Shown: positions 62,866-64,000 of the stretch, one piece after another
Layout of the letters: each line of letters opens with the position of its first letter
How positions within the stretch are numbered: the first letter of the stretch is position 1
Source of the DNA: an uncultured Clostridia bacterium
Lineage (GTDB): Bacteria > Bacillota > Clostridia > Christensenellales > Aristaeellaceae
Assembly: GCA_934636105.1 (NCBI GenBank)
Contig: CAKTZR010000016.1
Coordinates: forward strand, 9,897-73,896
Direction of reading: 5' to 3'
Length of the DNA: 64,000 nucleotides
Notes under the pieces: generated by a model
The model's database searches: none
Told to the model about the DNA's origin: nothing
What the model saw: only the letters and a program-made list of their open reading frames with translations
Program-made: the position numbers and the translations under genes

Positions 62866-63140
62866 GGATTTGCCCCTTCTTCTTTTCCAATTTGATCGAG
62901 TATTTTGTCGGCGAGACTGCTGAGCACTTCGGGCTTGGTGACGATTATGCCGTTTTCTTCATCGCCCAGAATCAGCAGCGTATCGCCGGGGTGGATGCCG
63001 TAAAATTCACGCGCATCTTTGGGAATGACGATCTGCCCGCGGTCGCCGACTTTCGCCGTTCCAAAGATATGGCGGGCTTTTTTCATCCCCAGCACATGTT
63101 TGCCGGATGGCAGACAAACCCCTCCAATCACACTTTTCAT
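62862..63140 (-). CDS. AbrB/SpoVT-type DNA-binding protein
   Basis: The 92-residue protein has the swapped-hairpin AbrB fold: GTAKVGDRGQIVIPKDAREFYGIHPGDTLLILGDE. It probably autoregulates the operon with the PLP enzyme. Start choice is uncertain. ATG 63140 is ~13 nt after the predicted transcription start with no ribosome site. A strong GGAGGGG at 63119-63125 instead points to an in-frame CTG at 63113. The protein core is unaffected. Confidence 0.8.
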   Translation of the reverse strand: MKSVIGGVCLPSGKHVLGMKKARHIFGTAKVGDRGQIVIPKDAREFYGIHPGDTLLILGDEENGIIVTKPEVLSSLADKILDQIGKEEGANP

Positions 63141-63159
63141 ACTTTTCACACAGTAGGAT

Positions 63160-63187
63160 AGAATAGCAGACAAGGCGCATAATGTCA
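63160..63187 (-). promoter_or_regulatory. Promoter of the AbrB-PLP operon
   Basis: On the minus strand TTGACA and TATTCT are 16 bp apart. Confidence 0.7.
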
Positions 63188-63292
63188 AGGACGAATTGTA
63201 AAAAAGACGTTCTTTCCATTTATAAAAGCCGAAAAGATGCAGAATGGGATGCGCAAAGAATGAAAAAAGTGCAAAAAAATGCAAAAAAACGG

Positions 63293-63321
63293 TTGACAAG
63301 CGCACAGCATTCCTGTATAAT
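63293..63321 (+). promoter_or_regulatory. tRNA cluster promoter
   Basis: Perfect TTGACA and TATAAT with 17-bp spacing, 26 bp before the first tRNA. Confidence 0.95.
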
Positions 63322-63346
63322 ACATCTCGTGCTTGAGATCAGCTTA

Positions 63347-63423
63347 CGGAGTGTAGCGCAGCTTGGTAGCGCACGTGCTTTGGGAGCATGGGGTCGGGGG
63401 TTCAAATCCCTTCACTCCGACCA
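63347..63423 (+). tRNA. tRNA-Pro (TGG)
   Basis: 77 nt including the encoded CCA. Acceptor CGGAGTG/CACTCCG; anticodon loop CTTTGGGAG. Confidence 0.97.
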
Positions 63424-63446
63424 TTTTTTCAGGCAAAGCCATTTAT

Positions 63447-63521
63447 GGCCCCGTGGTCAAGAGGTCAAGACACCGCCCTTTCACGGCGATAACAGGGGTT
63501 CGATTCCCCTCGGGGTCACCA
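63447..63521 (+). tRNA. tRNA-Glu (TTC)
   Basis: 75 nt with encoded CCA. Anticodon loop CCTTTCACG; T-loop GGTTCGATTCC. Confidence 0.97.
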
Positions 63522-63550
63522 TTTTTTTCTTCTTTGGTATGGTTCTTCAG

Positions 63551-63626
63551 GGGCCTTTAGCTCAGTGGTCAGAGCAGGCGGCTCATAACCGCTCGGTCCG
63601 GGGTTCGAAACCCTGAAGGCCCACCA
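63551..63626 (+). tRNA. tRNA with CAT anticodon, probably Ile2 (k2C34)
   Basis: 76 nt with encoded CCA; acceptor GGGCCTT/AAGGCCC. The anticodon loop CTCATAA and the arms (AGCAGGCGGCTCATAACCGCT) resemble tRNA-Ile2, whose C34 is converted to lysidine by TilS. Elongator Met-tRNAs more often have TTCATAC. Read as Ile2 with moderate confidence; Met is the alternative. Confidence 0.85.
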
Positions 63627-63633
63627 ATTTTAT

Positions 63634-63710
63634 GGCGCGGTAGTTCAGTCGGTTAGAATGCCAGCCTGTCACGCTGGAGGTCGAGGGTTCGAGCCCCTTC
63701 CGCGTCGCCA
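63634..63710 (+). tRNA. tRNA-Asp (GTC)
   Basis: 77 nt with encoded CCA. Anticodon loop CCTGTCACG; T-loop GGTTCGAGCC. Confidence 0.97.
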
Positions 63711-63742
63711 TTTTTCTCTTTTGCTCATCACCAATGAGACGT

Positions 63743-63818
63743 GCTGGTGTAGCTCAATTGGCAGAGCAGCTGATTTGTAATCAGCAGGTTGCAGGTTCGA
63801 TTCCCGTCACCAGCTCCA
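63743..63818 (+). tRNA. tRNA-Thr (TGT)
   Basis: 76 nt with encoded CCA. Acceptor GCTGGTG/CACCAGC; anticodon loop ATTTGTAAT. Confidence 0.97.
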
Positions 63819-63827
63819 ACTTCATAT

Positions 63828-63912
<85 letters not shown>

Positions 63913-63923
63913 TTTTCTTTTTC

Positions 63924-64000
63924 GCGGGAATGGCGGAATTGGCAGACGCGCTAGATTCAGGTTCTAGTGAAAGCAATTTCATGCAGGTTCAAGTCCTGTT
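63924..64000 (+). tRNA. tRNA-Leu (CAG), cut by window edge
   Basis: The 5' part shows GCGGGAA acceptor arm, GGCAGACGCGC D-arm, anticodon stem-loop CTAGA-TTCAGGT-TCTAG and the start of the T-arm. The 3' end is outside the window. Confidence 0.93.

Overview
The window is GC-rich bacterial chromosome from a low-copy, gene-dense region. Several things point to a member of the Firmicutes, most likely a high-GC clostridial lineage: a PolC-type DNA polymerase III; a PASTA-domain Ser/Thr kinase paired with a PP2C phosphatase; a CIRCE operator in front of groES-groEL; an A-type RNase P RNA; an LPKTG-anchored surface protein; an AbrB/SpoVT-type regulator; an NAD(P)H-linked [FeFe] hydrogenase; and the classic rpsB-tsf-pyrH-frr-uppS-cdsA-dxr-rseP-ispG-polC-rimP-nusA-infB-truB-ribF-rpsO-pnp order. 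The clostridial placement is an inference; no 16S gene is present.

Region 1 (1-7.7 kb) is an envelope/accessory block. It holds a DUF4956 membrane protein cut by the window edge, a large CotH-kinase protein with three lamin-tail domains, a patatin-like protein that has lost its nucleophile motif, a secreted caspase-like protease and a membrane-anchored ComEC-type metallo-hydrolase. Region 2 (7.7-12.3 kb) has groES-groEL under CIRCE control, mutY, a small zinc-ribbon protein and a WYL regulator. Region 3 (12.4-27.8 kb) is a translation/cell-cycle block: priA, an inverted two-gene DUF insertion, def-fmt-rsmB-rlmN, the PrpC/PrkC signalling pair, rsgA, rpe, thiN, a trmK gene fused in frame to a Nif3/DUF34 gene, a zinc-ribbon coiled-coil protein and rnpB.

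Region 4 (27.8-53.6 kb) carries ribosomal protein S2, EF-Ts, UMP kinase, RRF, isoprenoid and lipid steps (UppS, CdsA, Dxr, IspG), the RseP site-2 protease, PolC, then rimP-nusA-ylxR-ylxQ-infB-rbfA-nrnA-truB-ribF, rpsO, pnp and an M16 peptidase. Most of these genes overlap by 1-30 bp and are probably translationally coupled. Region 5 (53.7-63.1 kb) is mixed: a small alarmone synthetase, the LPKTG beta-helix protein, a two-gene NAD(P)H-linked [FeFe] hydrogenase operon, a secreted cystatin-like protein, a TfoX-N protein, an EamA transporter and an AbrB/PLP-lyase operon. The window ends in a tRNA cluster (Pro, Glu, CAU-anticodon, Asp, Thr, Tyr, and a Leu cut by the edge).

The less expected signals are five dispersed copies of a ~52-bp element whose two hairpins change by compensation between copies, a MITE-like 195-bp element, the trmK-nif3 fusion with an internal ribosome binding site, a promoter-plus-terminator module upstream of def, an alternating ACTAA/TTAGT operator array on the hydrogenase promoter, and low-complexity N-terminal arms on both RsmB and IF2.
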